Origin: Syncephalis plumigaleata
Taxonomy: Eukaryota; Zoopagomycota; Zoopagomycetes; Zoopagales; Piptocephalidaceae
Reading direction: 5' to 3'
Assembly: GCA_025201365.1 (NCBI GenBank)
Contig: JAIXMF010000002.1
Coordinates: 992,001 to 1,056,000 of the forward strand
Length of the DNA stretch: 64,000 nucleotides
Below the pieces are notes generated by a model. That model was not told where the DNA came from. It ran no database searches and saw nothing but the letters and a program-made list of their open reading frames with translations. Positions 1 to 13,916 of the stretch are shown here, one piece after another. The first letter of the stretch is position 1; each line of letters opens with the position of its first letter. A program made the translations under genes and the position numbers.

Positions 1-1
1 T

Positions 2-607
2 ACTCGCAAGACACCGATCGCCGGTATTTCCGCCGATTGTCAAGCGGCCATTAGCGGTCTTGATGTCAATCCTGAGTGTATTGACGATATCGAGACCGAT
101 CCACAAGATCAGGACTTTGCCGCTCGTTGTGCAGCCCCCGCCGATGGAGCCAAGGATCACCGCTGTTCAAATGATCAAGTTCTTAAGGCGCTCGATACCC
201 TAGAATCCAAGTGCAAAGCGGAACTTGACGCAAAGAATGCCAATGTCATGGCCTACCATACCAGCTGGCAAACTTACAGCCTTAGCGAGGAGATTCTGTG
301 CTCTAAGAGCACCGCTGGAAAATACTGCATCCTAGATGCTTCTGACAAGCAATGTACCACCAACCAATTGAACCTCATCAAGGACTGGAAGGCACCACGC
401 CCGGACAAGTATACCAATGACTCTGCCTCTACGCTGCGCACTGCTTCGGCCAATCTTGCTAAGCAAAACAACGTTGACGTGGCTCCATCCAACAAGACTA
501 GCGGTACTACCGGTACTACTGGTGCACCATCCACGGCATCGTCATTGACAACGGGTGCTGCCGCATTGACTGCCGGTGTACTGGCTGTCGTTTCCATGTT
601 GATGTAA
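2..607 (+). CDS. GPI-anchored Cys-rich secreted protein, C-terminal part
   Basis: The frame is open from the first bases of the window to a TAA at 605-607, so the N-terminus lies outside. About 201 residues are visible. The first two thirds carry regularly spaced cysteines (for example in GISADCQAA, NPECIDD, AARCAAP, EEILCSK and GKYCILD). A Ser/Thr/Gly-rich stretch follows (TSGTTGTTGAPSTASS), then a hydrophobic tail (ALTAGVLAVVSMLM) that ends the protein. This order of Cys-rich ectodomain, Ser/Thr stalk and terminal hydrophobic segment is typical of fungal GPI-anchored cell-surface proteins. The anchor and surface location are inferred from this pattern. I recognise no named family. No intron is seen in the visible part. 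Confidence 0.75.
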   Translation, partial: TRKTPIAGISADCQAAISGLDVNPECIDDIETDPQDQDFAARCAAPADGAKDHRCSNDQVLKALDTLESKCKAELDAKNANVMAYHTSWQTYSLSEEILCSKSTAGKYCILDASDKQCTTNQLNLIKDWKAPRPDKYTNDSASTLRTASANLAKQNNVDVAPSNKTSGTTGTTGAPSTASSLTTGAAALTAGVLAVVSMLM

Positions 608-887
608 ACTGCTTTACCTGTACTCACAATTGCACGCATAATGCTTGTTCCACAGTATACTATAAATGAATAGAATAACATTGATTTTACATATTATATG
701 TGCAAGCCTCCATTTATTAATGTATTGAATAATTGTTTGTACTTTGCTTGATCCCGTACTAATCCTTAGTTAATAGCAATAGATAAAAAGTACATAATGA
801 AAGATGATAAACGTGAATCTATCTTGAAGTTTATTTAAATTAGCGACCGGTCTTTTACTGCTTATAACACAAGAATAATAAAGAAAA

Positions 888-2832
<1,945 letters not shown>

Positions 2833-2944
2833 TATGATTAGAACAGCAACAACGATAATAAAAGAAAAAAAGAAATAAATTGCAATCATCAATCACCCAG
2901 CTCCCACTTGAAAAGCCATTGATTGCCACACGTGATATTTACTA

Positions 2945-4983
2945 CAGTGTTTTTCCATCCAATTTGCGCATTTATCCTGTAACATTTGCAGTTTATTAAT
3001 AAATAGATTAACACAATTGTTAACACCATTATCATCATAGAAATGCCAATTGACACAACATGACAATAATAACAATCCATGTTTAGTAATGGATCCTTCA
3101 TTGATAGCGATAACTATCATCATCAATTCTATAAGGTAGACGATACAAGTGTACTAGTATAGTTGGATATTGCCATGTCATGTACTTACAAGTAGTAATC
3201 AACTAGTATGATAGATAAACTATGTTGATAATGCTTACGGTTAATGGCATAGAAGTAGCAACGAGTGAACAAATAGAATACACGATAAACAATGTAATAA
3301 ACAAGCAGTAACTAGTAGAATGACTGACTTGTCACGAATGAGCAAGGAATGAGCAAGGAAGGGTGCATGAACACGTATGCCAGTTTATTTGAAGAAGCAG
3401 TGTATGCTTGCATGTGGTAAAGAGTATGTAGATGGCAGTAAACAAATAAAAATACAAATAAAAGCATGACGTAAGGGTGGCATACAAACAGATGACGGAA
3501 AAGAGTGGTAAAAGTAAAAGGTGCATATTACAACGAGAGCAGTGAACGCTTAAGCATTGATAAATAAGCAGGACAGTGATAGAAAACAAATGACTAGAAC
3601 GAACAATAAACAAGGCTTATTGGTATAGTAATAATAACGACAAGTGAGCATATAGATAGGTTAGAGCAAGAGGAAAACAAAGAGATAAATAAACGGCATA
3701 GAGATAGTATGGCAGAATAGCTGCTATTGGGAATGTGTATGTTAAAGTGAAAGAGGAAGTAAGTGGAATACGAATGACACGAAGAAGACGCGTATTACTG
3801 AGAAAGTAAATAGATAAATAGAAGAGAAATAACTAGCATATAGTTAAGAGGAAGTGAACGTGTGTTGTTTAATGACAAGTGGAATGTAGTTGACACAAAG
3901 AAGGCACTTACTGTTTAGTGGTAAGGAAAACAACTAGAATGCAGTTGGCACGAATAAGACAGTATGTGAAAGAAGTTAACGACAAGTGGAATGTAGTCAA
4001 GACTAAGAATATGTGTATTGTTTAATGACAAGTGGAATGTAGTTGGCACTAAGAAGACGGCGTTGGTAAAGAAGTAAAGGGAAAGGGAAGGGAAATGCAG
4101 TTGGCACGAATAGCAAACATGTCAATTAGTATTGGCACTTATTTGCTCTTATTGATTGTTGTGTTCTAAGCGGCATTGCACCATTGTAACTTTGCTACAA
4201 TGACATTAGATGGCACGAATCTTACTGTATTGTGTTGTCAATGACACTGCTTGTCACAATAGATTCATCCTTCCTGTATGTATCTGAATGAGCGTCTTCA
4301 CTCTTGCACAATAGATCCATGTAGTTAGTGCTACTAACATGCCACAAACATAAAAAGACGCATCTATTATCTCCAGCTTCCAGTTCAATTGTGCTTATTA
4401 CACGCTCTTACGCTGTCTTATTGCACTCTACTCACACTACCTTATCGTATATCGCCTACACATTGTGCTTGATCAAATCGAGCAACCATAGCTCCCACAC
4501 TATCAATGAGAAAGTGTCCTACTACTTGTCATGATCCCTTACGGTAAGTATACCTCATTACACTTTGATATTTATTACAGTATACTAACTCATTATTCTA
4601 TTAGATGCACACATCGAAACAATGATTAAGAGGACATGCAAGTTAAAGGATTCGAGTATCGTTTGTGGAATCGGGGTTATGGTTGCTCGTCTGGATTTCA
4701 TTCAAATCACCAAATGCCTTCGTAGTGGAACCGATGTTCCAACACACCCTCATCCAAGTGTCGTTGCTTCTAAACGTTTAATAAATGATGGACAAGACCA
4801 AGAGGGAACCAAACAACAAATAACAATTTATCCGCGATGGTTATCGCTATCGCCCCAGTCCCTCCCCCAAGGGAAGGAGGACTGGGAAACAGAATACGGG
4901 GGTACTTTGTACTTGTAAGTGTTAATTATTATTTATTCGTAAAGACAAAAGGCTAACTGCGCAAATTGGATGGAAAAAGCCTG
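2945..4983. mobile_element. Non-autonomous Tc1/mariner-type DNA transposon, about 2.04 kb
   Basis: The left end begins CAGTGTTTTTCCATCCAATT and continues GCGCATTTATCC. The right end, read on the minus strand, begins CAGGCTTTTTCCATCCAATT and continues GCGCAGTTAGCC, so the terminal inverted repeats are about 30 bp. Both ends are flanked by TA (2943-2944 and 4984-4985), the target duplication of the Tc1/mariner superfamily. Homology to the 235-bp copy at 58526-58760 extends about 100 bp in at the left and about 70 bp at the right. No DDE transposase frame is present, so the element is non-autonomous. Inside are degenerate tandem repeats (about 3750-4110) and a 98-codon ORF (4622-4918) with no recognisable domain. 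It separates the Nsun5-like gene from the aspartic protease. Confidence 0.75.
3750..4110. repeat. Degenerate minisatellite inside the transposon
   Basis: At least five imperfect, unevenly spaced copies of a unit resembling ACAAGTGGAATGTAGTTGGC followed by ACNAAGAAGAC. They lie near 3875, 3935, 3980, 4027 and 4088, with weaker copies upstream (about 3760). The unit is purine-rich on this strand and has no open frame. Confidence 0.6.
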
Positions 4984-5406
4984 TACCTATTGTGCTGTAA
5001 TGATGAGGTCACCGTTTTCAAGACATCACCCCCAATATTTCTTATCCTCTCTCCAACAGTCACTTAACCACTTTCTATCCTGCTGACTCACCTCTCTTTC
5101 CTCTCTCTCTCTCTCTCTCTCTTACTTCTTACTCTTCTTACTTTTGTCCCTCTTCTATCTCCTGCCACCACATATTGCTATTTTGCTTACTGTCCAATAT
5201 TTGTTATTGTTCTTCACACATCTGTTTGCCATTGTCTAGCCGCTCTACTATTACCGCTGCTGCTGCTACATACTGATCACCATACAATAAAGTTGATCAG
5301 TCAAAGGCATATCGTATCATAACCACCACCACCTCATATCATCATCCTTGTATCCATTATTTGCAAACACCACCATCATCTTCATCCAATTTGATTCTAT
5401 CTCATC
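4984..5406 (+). promoter_or_regulatory. Upstream region of the aspartic protease gene
   Basis: This stretch between the transposon and the protease start codon is pyrimidine-rich, with an uninterrupted CT tract near 5101-5122. No open frame or defined TATA element was found. It probably carries the promoter and 5' leader; this is inferred from position only. Confidence 0.4.
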
Positions 5407-6786
5407 ATGAAGTTTTCTATCGCTACAGTATTGGCGGCCACCGCCTTACTCTCGGCCATGGCTCAGGCCAAGTTCACTACGTAAGTGTAGTTGTTGCTAT
5501 ACAGCAAATTAAAAACAAATTGCTTGTTTATTGGCAACCCCATCAATCGACTGATTGGTTTGTTGCAACGCACATGAATATACATGTATACATGTGTATA
5601 TGTGATAATTTACTAATGACAATGACAATGTCGCATTATTTTGTGTACATATAGTGTGAAAATCAAGCGTCTACCCGAGACGTCAGCCGAGAAATTGAAC
5701 CGTTACGCCAACACTGCCTCGTATGTTGCACAACGCTACTTCACCTCTGACGCACGGAATCCAAACCTTAACATTCTGGGCAAGGACGAGAATGGCCAGG
5801 TCAAACATGGCGTGCCCATCTCCAACTTCATGAACGCCCAATACTTTGGTGAGATCGGTATTGGCACGCCACCACAAACGTTCAAGGTGGTATTCGACAC
5901 TGGTTCCTCTAATCTTTGGGTGCCTTCCACGCATTGCTCGTCCATTGCATGCTTCTTCCATTCTAAATTCGATTCGAGCAAGAGTAGCACGTTCAAGTCC
6001 AACGGCACCGAGTTTGCCATTCGCTACGGTACAGGCAGTCTTGAAGGTATCATCAGCAATGACGTGATTACCGTGGGCGATATCGAAGTGAAGCATGCCG
6101 ATTTCGGTGAATCCACGAAGGAACCCGGCTTAACATTTGCCTTTGGTCGATTCGATGGTATCTTCGGATTGGGCTACGATCACATCTCTGTCAAGGGAGT
6201 CATCCCACCGTTCTACCATATGGTGGATCGCAAACTGATCGATAAGCCGTTGTTCAGCTTCTGGTTGAACGACGTAAAGTCAGGCGGTGAAGGTGGCGAG
6301 CTAGTGTTCGGCGACACCAATCCCGACCATTACACGGGCGACATTCATTATGCCCCGGTAACTCGCAAGGGCTACTGGGAAGTGAAGCTGGAGAAGGTCC
6401 AATTCGACGGCGAAGACACTGGACTTGACCCGGTGGGCGCAGCCATCGACACGGGTAGCTCGCTTCTCGTGGTGCCCACGGATTTGGCCGAGATGATCAA
6501 CAAGCAAATCGGTGCCAAGAAGGGCTTTAACGGCCAGTACACCGTGAAATGCTCAAGAGTGCCTTCTCTGCCCGATTTCACCCTAACATTCAACAAGAAA
6601 GACTTTGTGTTGAAGGGACAAGACTACATACTTGAGGTGCAAGGCGAGTGCATGTCCGGCTTTATGGGCATGGACATTCCAGCACCAATGGGTCCACTCT
6701 GGATTATCGGTGATGTTTTCTTGCGTAAATATTATACCGTCTACGATTTGAAGAATGATCGCGTTGGATTTGCCAAATCTAAGTAG
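5407..6786 (+). CDS. PEP4: Vacuolar aspartic protease (proteinase A / saccharopepsin type)
   Basis: Two exons, 5407-5480 and 5655-6786, encode about 401 residues, close to the 405 of yeast proteinase A. Residues 1-21 form a signal peptide (MKFSIATVLAATALLSAMAQ), followed by a short propeptide. The mature enzyme starts near the conserved VPISNFMNAQYFGEIGIGTP. Catalytic aspartates lie in FDTGSS (about Asp106) and AIDTGSS (about Asp290). The flap tyrosine is in the RYGTGSLEG region. The STHCSSIACFFHSKF loop carries the first disulfide pair. The C-terminus WIIGDVFLRKYYTVYDLKND and the FAKSK end are standard for this vacuolar/cathepsin D-like group. The role is proteolysis and zymogen activation in the vacuole. 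The 174-nt intron has GTAAGT and a TAG acceptor. The frame is intact. Confidence 0.95.
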
Positions 6787-7355
6787 ATTGGATCATTTCA
6801 TAAGACGAATGAATAAATCTTACAGCATTATTGATACATTTATGATTTCATGGTTTGAGATGTTGAGAAAATAAATTATTTTATTGGTAGAGTATGATTA
6901 GTACCAACAAATAAGTGTAATTATTAAAAATTGCAGTTAACTGCAGTTATCAGCCACTGCCATTTACTAAGGAAACTTTCCCTAGTGGCGCGGGCTATTG
7001 CTGTATGATATTTAGCTATTAAAATGCTATGTATCGTTTTTATCCATGAATTGTAAATTGCATTCGTTGAGACTGGCGTCTCTTGGTAGATGATAGCTAT
7101 GCGTGAGCTGTATATAGCCCATAGAGCACTTACTATCGGTACGTAGTTTGTATCCTATGGTTTGAGATGTTACTCGCTTTTTCTTTCTCTTTCTTTCTCA
7201 ACTCAGTTTGATTCAATTTGATTTGACAAAAAAAGAAGAAAAATTCGCCCATTCACGCTTGATTTCTTCACTAATCATTGAACTAAAAAAATTTTACTAC
7301 TCATTTGCTTTCTCTCGTTTTTTTTATTCCAGCAGTGTAGATCCGTTACGTTAAG
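6787..7355. other. Intergenic: protease 3' end and NHP2 promoter/leader
   Basis: No gene is visible. An AATAAA-like signal lies just after the protease stop. A T-rich stretch (about 7315-7325) precedes the NHP2 5' leader, whose intron donor is at 7356. Two short palindromes (GTTAACTGCAGTTA near 6935, GGAAACTTTCC near 6970) have no assigned role. Confidence 0.4.
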
Positions 7356-7477
7356 GTAAGATCTTTATTGTTTATCATGATTGCGCTTATTTACAGTAAC
7401 ACGATAACAATAATAACAAATCTATTTATCCTATCCTGTTGACTAACGCGATTGCTTTACTATTATTATTCCTTTAG
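7356..7477 (+). promoter_or_regulatory. 5' UTR intron of NHP2
   Basis: A GTAAGATC donor follows TTACGTTAAG, and a pyrimidine-rich CCTTTAG acceptor lies 21 nt before the NHP2 start codon. The leader of this H/ACA core protein gene is therefore probably spliced. Inferred from splice consensus only. Confidence 0.5.
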
Positions 7478-7498
7478 GCTTACGTCTCCGTCAACATT

Positions 7499-8144
7499 AT
7501 GGGCAAGAAATCAAAAGCTGCGGACACTTCCGCCATGGAAGTAGATACTACACCAAGCGAGGGTACAGAACGTGTTCTACTCACGTCGCCTATTGCCCAT
7601 CCACTTGCCGAGGATAAGCTTAACAAGAAACTGCTAAAAACGGTCAAGAAAGGTGAGTAATAGTAGTAGCAACAATGTTGTATGATATTGACCATCATTA
7701 TAATGTAATATGTAGCGGCCAAGCAGCGTCATGTTAAACGCGGTGTACGCGAGGTAGTCAAGGCTTTACGCAAGGGAGAGAAAGGGTAAGTAGGGATGAT
7801 GATGCTCATGAATAGATGTGACATGCCTATATTTCTATCATTACAATGCATTCTAATCTTTGTTTTCCACGTGTAATAGCATGGTTGTTCTAGCCGGCGA
7901 TATCTCGCCCATTGATGTCATCTCTCATTTACCAGTATTATGCGAAGATAATAGTATCCCTTACTGTTTCGTGCCATCAAAGGAGGATCTTGGTGCAGCA
8001 GGTCGTACTAAACGTCCCACCTCCTGTGTAATGATTGTACCAGGTGGCGGTGGTCGTAAATCCGAAGACACTAGCGAATATCAGGAAAGCTTCGATGAAT
8101 GCAAGAAGGCATTGATCAAATTGAATGCGGCCATGCTGGCTTAA
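7499..8144 (+). CDS. NHP2: H/ACA snoRNP core protein Nhp2 (L7Ae family)
   Basis: Three exons, 7499-7652, 7716-7785 and 7880-8144. A short acidic N-terminus (MGKKSKAADTSAMEVD) precedes the L7Ae fold. Hallmarks are the RHVKRGVREVVKALRKGEKG segment, which contributes to RNA binding, then VVLAGDISPIDVISHLPVLC and DNSIPYCFVPSKEDLGAAGR with the conserved TKRPTSCVM. Nhp2 binds the kink-turn/loop of H/ACA guide RNAs with Cbf5, Nop10 and Gar1, and supports rRNA pseudouridylation in the nucleolus. Length (about 162 aa) matches yeast Nhp2 (156). The glycine at exon junction 2-3 (GG|C) confirms the splice phase. Intact. Confidence 0.93.
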
Positions 8145-9481
8145 TCCTTGCCATTCCATTTTATTATTAGCACACGATAAAGTTGTCTTTTTCTAATTGG
8201 CACGAAATGCGTATGTGCATGTATGTAATAATGACTGAAGTATACGTTGTAATCGATGAACAGCATAATAGTAGTAGCTTAGCCGTATATAACATTTGTG
8301 GATTGAATGCAACGAATGATAGGGCAAGTTAGTTATTTATTACTCTAATGCGAGCATGAATAATAATAATAATAACAATGACAATAGCCCTAGAGCTGAT
8401 AAGAGCATACAGAAACGTAAAAATGAAAGGATGTATATGTGCACACGCTTATTCAGTGGATATCAATCCCATACAATCCGATACACATGTATCTATAACG
8501 TAATGAATCCACACTAAATAGGCGACCTATGTGCACACGTACACACACAAAAGTGTCGTAATGATCCCACATTCTATGGAGAGATAGAGATAGAAGAGTT
8601 CAAAAGAAACCGAAAAGGATAAATGAAAGCGTCTAACAAGCACATTAGATCAAAAAAACGAAAGAAAGTAAGAAAGAAAACGACAACAACGAGATGACTG
8701 CCTTCATGACATAATCAACGGATAAGACTAATAATAGTAATAGTAGTAATAGTAGTAATAATAAAGGCAAAACAACGCATAGTATAAGAAAAGAGTGAGT
8801 GAGTGAAAGAGACAGACAAAATTAAACTAATATAGATGGGGGGAAGGGGAGAGTATAACCATGCGCATGCATCATCTATGCTTCATGCTGGTAGTATGTA
8901 ACAACGACAAACAAACAAACAGATACATCACATCTACTACATAACATTCCATAAGTGTTGATATTAATATCATATACGTCGATTTAAAGTAATGTTCATC
9001 ATCATCGTCATCATAATAGTAATACTACTACTGTACTACGGGTTATACAGCATTTGCTTACATTATCGGATTTAAATAAGGAAAAGAAAAAGATTAGGAA
9101 ATAGGAGATGAATATACGTAGTTAGTTACACGACACAATTGCTTTGGTATTTCATAGTCATTATCTATCTATATTCATCAAGCTAGCTATATAGTATGTA
9201 AGAATCGAGGGTACGATACGTTTCTACTATATTATTGTTACAGTAATTATTATACTACATTCTATAGATGGATCATATGACTATTACCGCGTGCATGCAT
9301 GTGTATATGTGTATACATGTAATAAGGGGAGAATACGAGTAAATAGCTAAATGGAAATCACAATGATGCAAAAGAGAGAGTATAACCCGTAGTTGTAGTA
9401 ATCATTGACAATGTGTTAGCATTAACCTAAATGAGCATATGCTATTAGTAGAGGAACTGATCGATCGCGATATTACACGCT
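8145..9481. other. Intergenic, microsatellite-rich
   Basis: Between the 3' ends of NHP2 and the bZIP gene. It holds short ATA/TAG/CAT runs (about 8355-8375, 8728-8763, 8998-9030) and purine-rich stretches (about 8630-8690, 8800-8850). No coding frame is supported; it is probably mostly the two 3' UTRs. Confidence 0.5.
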
Positions 9482-10891
9482 CTAGATAGATGACCAACTA
9501 TCAGAGTGTGGTCGACCATGAGTTAATGGAATAATCGGTTTGGGTAGTGTAGGCGATGCTGACAAGTCGCGTGCCAACATATCCACAGAGTGTGATGGCG
9601 GTTGCTGCTGTTGCTGATGCTGATGATGATGCGAACCCATTATATAGGATCCACCGTGAGAGGGTGGTGGCGTTGGCACGGAACTCTCGCGTCCTAATGA
9701 TGCTACAGGTGAAGCGGTAGAACGATCAGTCGTGTGTGTAGAACTGTCAGTAGGCAATGGGGTTACCATGTGACGTATATCACCGCCACCGTTACTGCCA
9801 CCGTTCATTGGCGGCATGCTAGACGGCGTATTGTCCTCGAACATACCACGTCGATCCAAATGCATCGAGCCGAGGGTTAATTTTGCATTCAATTCTTCGA
9901 TTTCCTTACGAAGTCGTCGATTCTCCACTTCCATACGTTCCATACGATCTTCCAACTCTTGAACGTAGACTTTCTTCTTTTGACGGCATTCACGAGCTGC
10001 TAGACGGTTGCGTTCGAGACGACGACGTCTACGCTCCTCGGGTGTCATGTGGAGGGTGCCGGAGGAGGTAGGCGTGGCGGGTCGTGAGCCGCCGTCAACG
10101 CTGCCCGCTCGGCTGGGCGATTCATTACCATAAAGCGAGTCGCGTCCCGGTGAACTAGGGACAGGCGAGGTCGATGAGCGTGTTGGAGCAAAGTCACCAT
10201 GATTATGCGATGACACCATCGGATTGCCGTAGTTATGACGTGTAGCCGCCGGGGCGTACAGTTCATTAGATACCGGTGATCGAGACGATGACGATGGCGG
10301 GGACGAGCTCACGTTAGTGGGATTAAGTAGGGATGCAAGACCACCGGCGCCGCCTGAAGATGATATGGGCTGGGTCGAGGCAGGACGTGGACCCGCCTTT
10401 ATCGCGGGCAAGGAGGCGGAGGAAGTCTCGCGATGCGAGTGATGTGGATGAGCCGATGTAGCCGGTAGAATGGCGGGTAGACGAGGGGATGGATAAGGGT
10501 TGTCATCCCGTCCACCATTATGACCTCGCTGCTGATGTGGATGATCGGACCATGATGCCACGGATGGTAGACGCTCGCTATTGGAGGAGGCACTATGCGC
10601 CAATGGAGAGCGTGCCTTGGGCGACCAGGTTCGCTCGGGTAACTGGGCGTGGTCGTCAGCAGCTAGACACTTGCGCTTACGATGATGATAGCCTAGATCG
10701 TCCATATACGTGGGACCGGCTGATGGCGAGGGAGGGGCTGAACCGGCATGTGAGGCGGGAGCCGATGCTGTCGCGTGACTCGACTCGTGATTCAAGAAAT
10801 AAAGATCACGACCTTCGAGACTACTGGTGGCAACCATCGACAAGGCAGCCAACGGCGAGGAGATAACTCGTGAGTCTAAAGAGGACGACAT
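9482..10891 (-). CDS. bZIP transcription factor
   Basis: A single-exon 469-residue protein. Residues 1-280 are low-complexity Ser/Pro/His-rich sequence typical of activation or regulatory regions. The basic region near residues 288-307 (RRRLERNRLAARECRQKKK) has the NxxAAxxCR DNA-contact pattern of the ATF/CREB-like bZIP group. It runs into a leucine-zipper heptad repeat near 308-338 (VQELEDRMERMEVENRRLRK). The C-terminal 130 residues are again Ser/Pro/His-rich with a poly-His/Gln run. It is inferred to be a nuclear homo- or heterodimer that binds CRE/AP-1-like sites; the regulated pathway cannot be told. GC content is higher than in its surroundings, as expected of a long exon. A long microsatellite-rich region lies upstream. 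Confidence 0.9.
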   Translation of the reverse strand: MSSSLDSRVISSPLAALSMVATSSLEGRDLYFLNHESSHATASAPASHAGSAPPSPSAGPTYMDDLGYHHRKRKCLAADDHAQLPERTWSPKARSPLAHSASSNSERLPSVASWSDHPHQQRGHNGGRDDNPYPSPRLPAILPATSAHPHHSHRETSSASLPAIKAGPRPASTQPISSSGGAGGLASLLNPTNVSSSPPSSSSRSPVSNELYAPAATRHNYGNPMVSSHNHGDFAPTRSSTSPVPSSPGRDSLYGNESPSRAGSVDGGSRPATPTSSGTLHMTPEERRRRRLERNRLAARECRQKKKVYVQELEDRMERMEVENRRLRKEIEELNAKLTLGSMHLDRRGMFEDNTPSSMPPMNGGSNGGGDIRHMVTPLPTDSSTHTTDRSTASPVASLGRESSVPTPPPSHGGSYIMGSHHHQHQQQQQPPSHSVDMLARDLSASPTLPKPIIPLTHGRPHSDSWSSI

Positions 10892-13885
10892 GACGACCAG
10901 TAATAAGGGCTAACAGCAGTTGATATGATGGAATAGCCTGGCAGTGGCGATGATGGTAATAGTAGTTGTAGTATTGGTAGTAGTAAATCAAAGAAAATAA
11001 AGCCTAAACTATTGATGATATGTAATAATAGTTAATCAATAAAGTGTGATGCAATGTTGGTAGTAGTAGTAATATAAAATGATGATGAGGTCAATAGTGG
11101 AAAATTAATAAAAGAGAAACGCAAACAAGCAAGTAAGCAAGCAAACAATCCCTTGTGAAAAACAGTCTCTACCACATAGACACACAAAGAGAAATACAAC
11201 AACCAAAAGGTTTTTTTTCTGTAGAAATTAGACTCTCTTATTATGCCCTATTTAATGATGGTGAGTTGATCCCTCTCTCGTATGTATCCACCACTACACT
11301 AAGTGAGAATACACGGTACAATGAGTCAGGGAAACGATAAAGCGAATGGATACAAATGATGAGAGTGTAGACTATTCAAAAGTAATACGTAGAGGGATAA
11401 CCATCTGAAGAAGAAGAAAAAAGCGAAAAAAAAAGGTTTAAGGAGAATAAATTTCCACAAAGGACGTGACGTCAGCCGGTCTACGTGTAGATGTGTAACG
11501 AGAATGCTGAATATGCCAGCGTGGGTTACAAAAGGGCTGGGCAACAAAAAAATTGAAGAAAAAAATACCAGAAAAGTCACACCCGTTCCCATTCATCATA
11601 CACACACACTCGTATACACGCACGTGTGTACACCGTCGAAAAATGAATGAAATGGATAGTATTAGTCCATCATCATCATCATCATCATCATCCAATGTCT
11701 ATTTACTTGTTGTATATACCAGCTACTAGTATTACAGGTATAGTATACTATTAGGTAAGTAAAGTATACAAATCATATTGATTATAGCAAGTATGTAGAT
11801 GACTAGTCAGATGATTATCGTCATCAAAGAGATGTGAATATGATCGGAGAGAGATCAAGAGAAGCGAGGCAAGTAATTGTAGTAGTAGTAGTAGCTTATC
11901 ATGAATATGAGTTCCTTTTTGGCAACGTATACAACATACACACTTCAAAGGTGATACGTCTGTTGTTATACACACATATTGCCACATTCATACATGGTAC
12001 GATAGTAACAAAGAAAGTATGCCAAAAACATACAGAAAAGCCTGTCATCAATGACGTGATCGTGTAATCTTGTCATTCACAGGATCACATGAGAGGGAAC
12101 AAACAATAATTGATGATGATGATGATGATCCTGATGATGTCGTCACAAAGTCTATTTTGAGCAATGCTCATAGTTCCATTCTATGTCCTATACTCATTAC
12201 TAGATAGATAGATAGATAGATAGAAGATAGTTACGATAGTTACGATAATCTATAATCTATCTGTTTATGTGGTAGCGCAATAACTCTACTAATTGATTCA
12301 TTGACTGACTGGTGAGTCGTTTATAGACAATGACTGCATGGCAAAAGGCAAAAAAGAAATACCTCTATCCATTATGCATTACACATCCATTCATCCACAC
12401 GTACATTACCATACACGACACCAGTCATGTGGTGCCATTAACTAAATGGAAGCGTATTCCTCACAAACCATGCATGATTTCAAGAGAATTGAAAATCCGC
12501 TTTATACACACACAATACACGCATGCGTGCATCCACATGTCTACGTGTATAGTAAATAGAATGAATGATGATGCTGCACTTTGTCCATTTAATCTATGAA
12601 TAGCGCACATACACACATACACACATATCGTTTGAACCACTACTGCGTCATTCGTAAAGGGGTAAAAGATATCGAGTATGATAATGATAACGATACGCGG
12701 TTAGAAGGGGAGGGACGTGGCTAGTCTATAATGACACTACACAAACACACGCATGCAGGCGCTCATTTCCTCTCCCTCTCTCCCTCTCTATCTCTTAATT
12801 TTACAAGTAATATTTAGTTACATGTTAGATAATAAAACACTTACCAGAAAACTTTTAATGTCGTCGACGCAGCAGTGATAGTTGTAAATAAACTAACTAC
12901 GTAAATAAAAAGCAGCTCAAAATAATCAATCTATAATGAAGAAGGCGAAGAATTATAACGGTGGTGGTAATACTAAATGGAAGAAGGATCCGATCGAGAT
13001 AAAGAGGGAACTAGATAGAATAAAAGAGATATTCAAGTTTAATTAGGATCGTAGAAAGGCGAAGGAGAGAGAGAGAGAGAGAGTACTCTTTGAATCGATC
13101 AATCCAATAGGACAGTCACAAATAGTAGCCGTTGTAGTAGGGAATAATAGTATCAATGTCAATAATAGTGTAGTAGTTGTAGTAGTTGTAGTTGCTGTAG
13201 CAGTTGTAGCAATAGTTGTAGTATTATTAATAATAATGGCAATACTAGAAGCACACAGTGATGACGGAGTAAGATGAAAGAAAAAGAAAAAGTGAGAATG
13301 AGATGAGAATGAGAATGTATGCGTAGCGTTGTGTGTAAAAGGCGTGTCTAGTGAATAAGAAAGAAAAAGTCCAATACGTGTAGTAGTAGCAACAACGACA
13401 GCAACAACGCTTGACAATAATAACGTTCAAAGCAAGAGCAAAGGTATGACTAACTCTAGACACCACTCTATAATGCGACAAATAGTCGTATTTCTAGTGT
13501 TCTAGTGATAGAAAAAGAAGAGATATAATTAAAGAAGCCTGTAAAGTACTAGTAAATATATATTCTATAAAAGAACACACTATTGACTATAATAGAAGAG
13601 CAGAGGAATAGTAGGAAGAAGAAAAGAAAGGCACTAGCGTAGCAGTAATTAGCTATTACTATTACTATTATTATTGTAATAAATAGGAATCTAACGGTAT
13701 TTCTTGTAATGCAAATGGTCTCACAATATATAGAACGTAGAGTAGCGTGTGTGCGTGTGTGTTTCTAAGTATTGAACGCAAATAGCAGACGAAAAGAATA
13801 GAGCAAAAAATGAAGGCGACTAAAGATGAAAAAGAATTCTTGATGAATAGAGAGGGAAAGAGAGAAAAGCAACTGAATAATGTAA

Positions 13886-13916
<31 letters not shown>

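Noticed and set aside
3750-4110. CRISPR-like spacing in the repeat cluster
   Set aside because: Repeats are degenerate, spacing is uneven and the context is a eukaryotic transposon.
4622-4918. 98-codon ORF inside the transposon
   Set aside because: No transposase motifs and no homology I recognise; likely a chance frame within captured sequence.
5683-6096. Minus-strand ORFs opposite the aspartic protease
   Set aside because: Shadow frames of the strongly conserved protease on the other strand.
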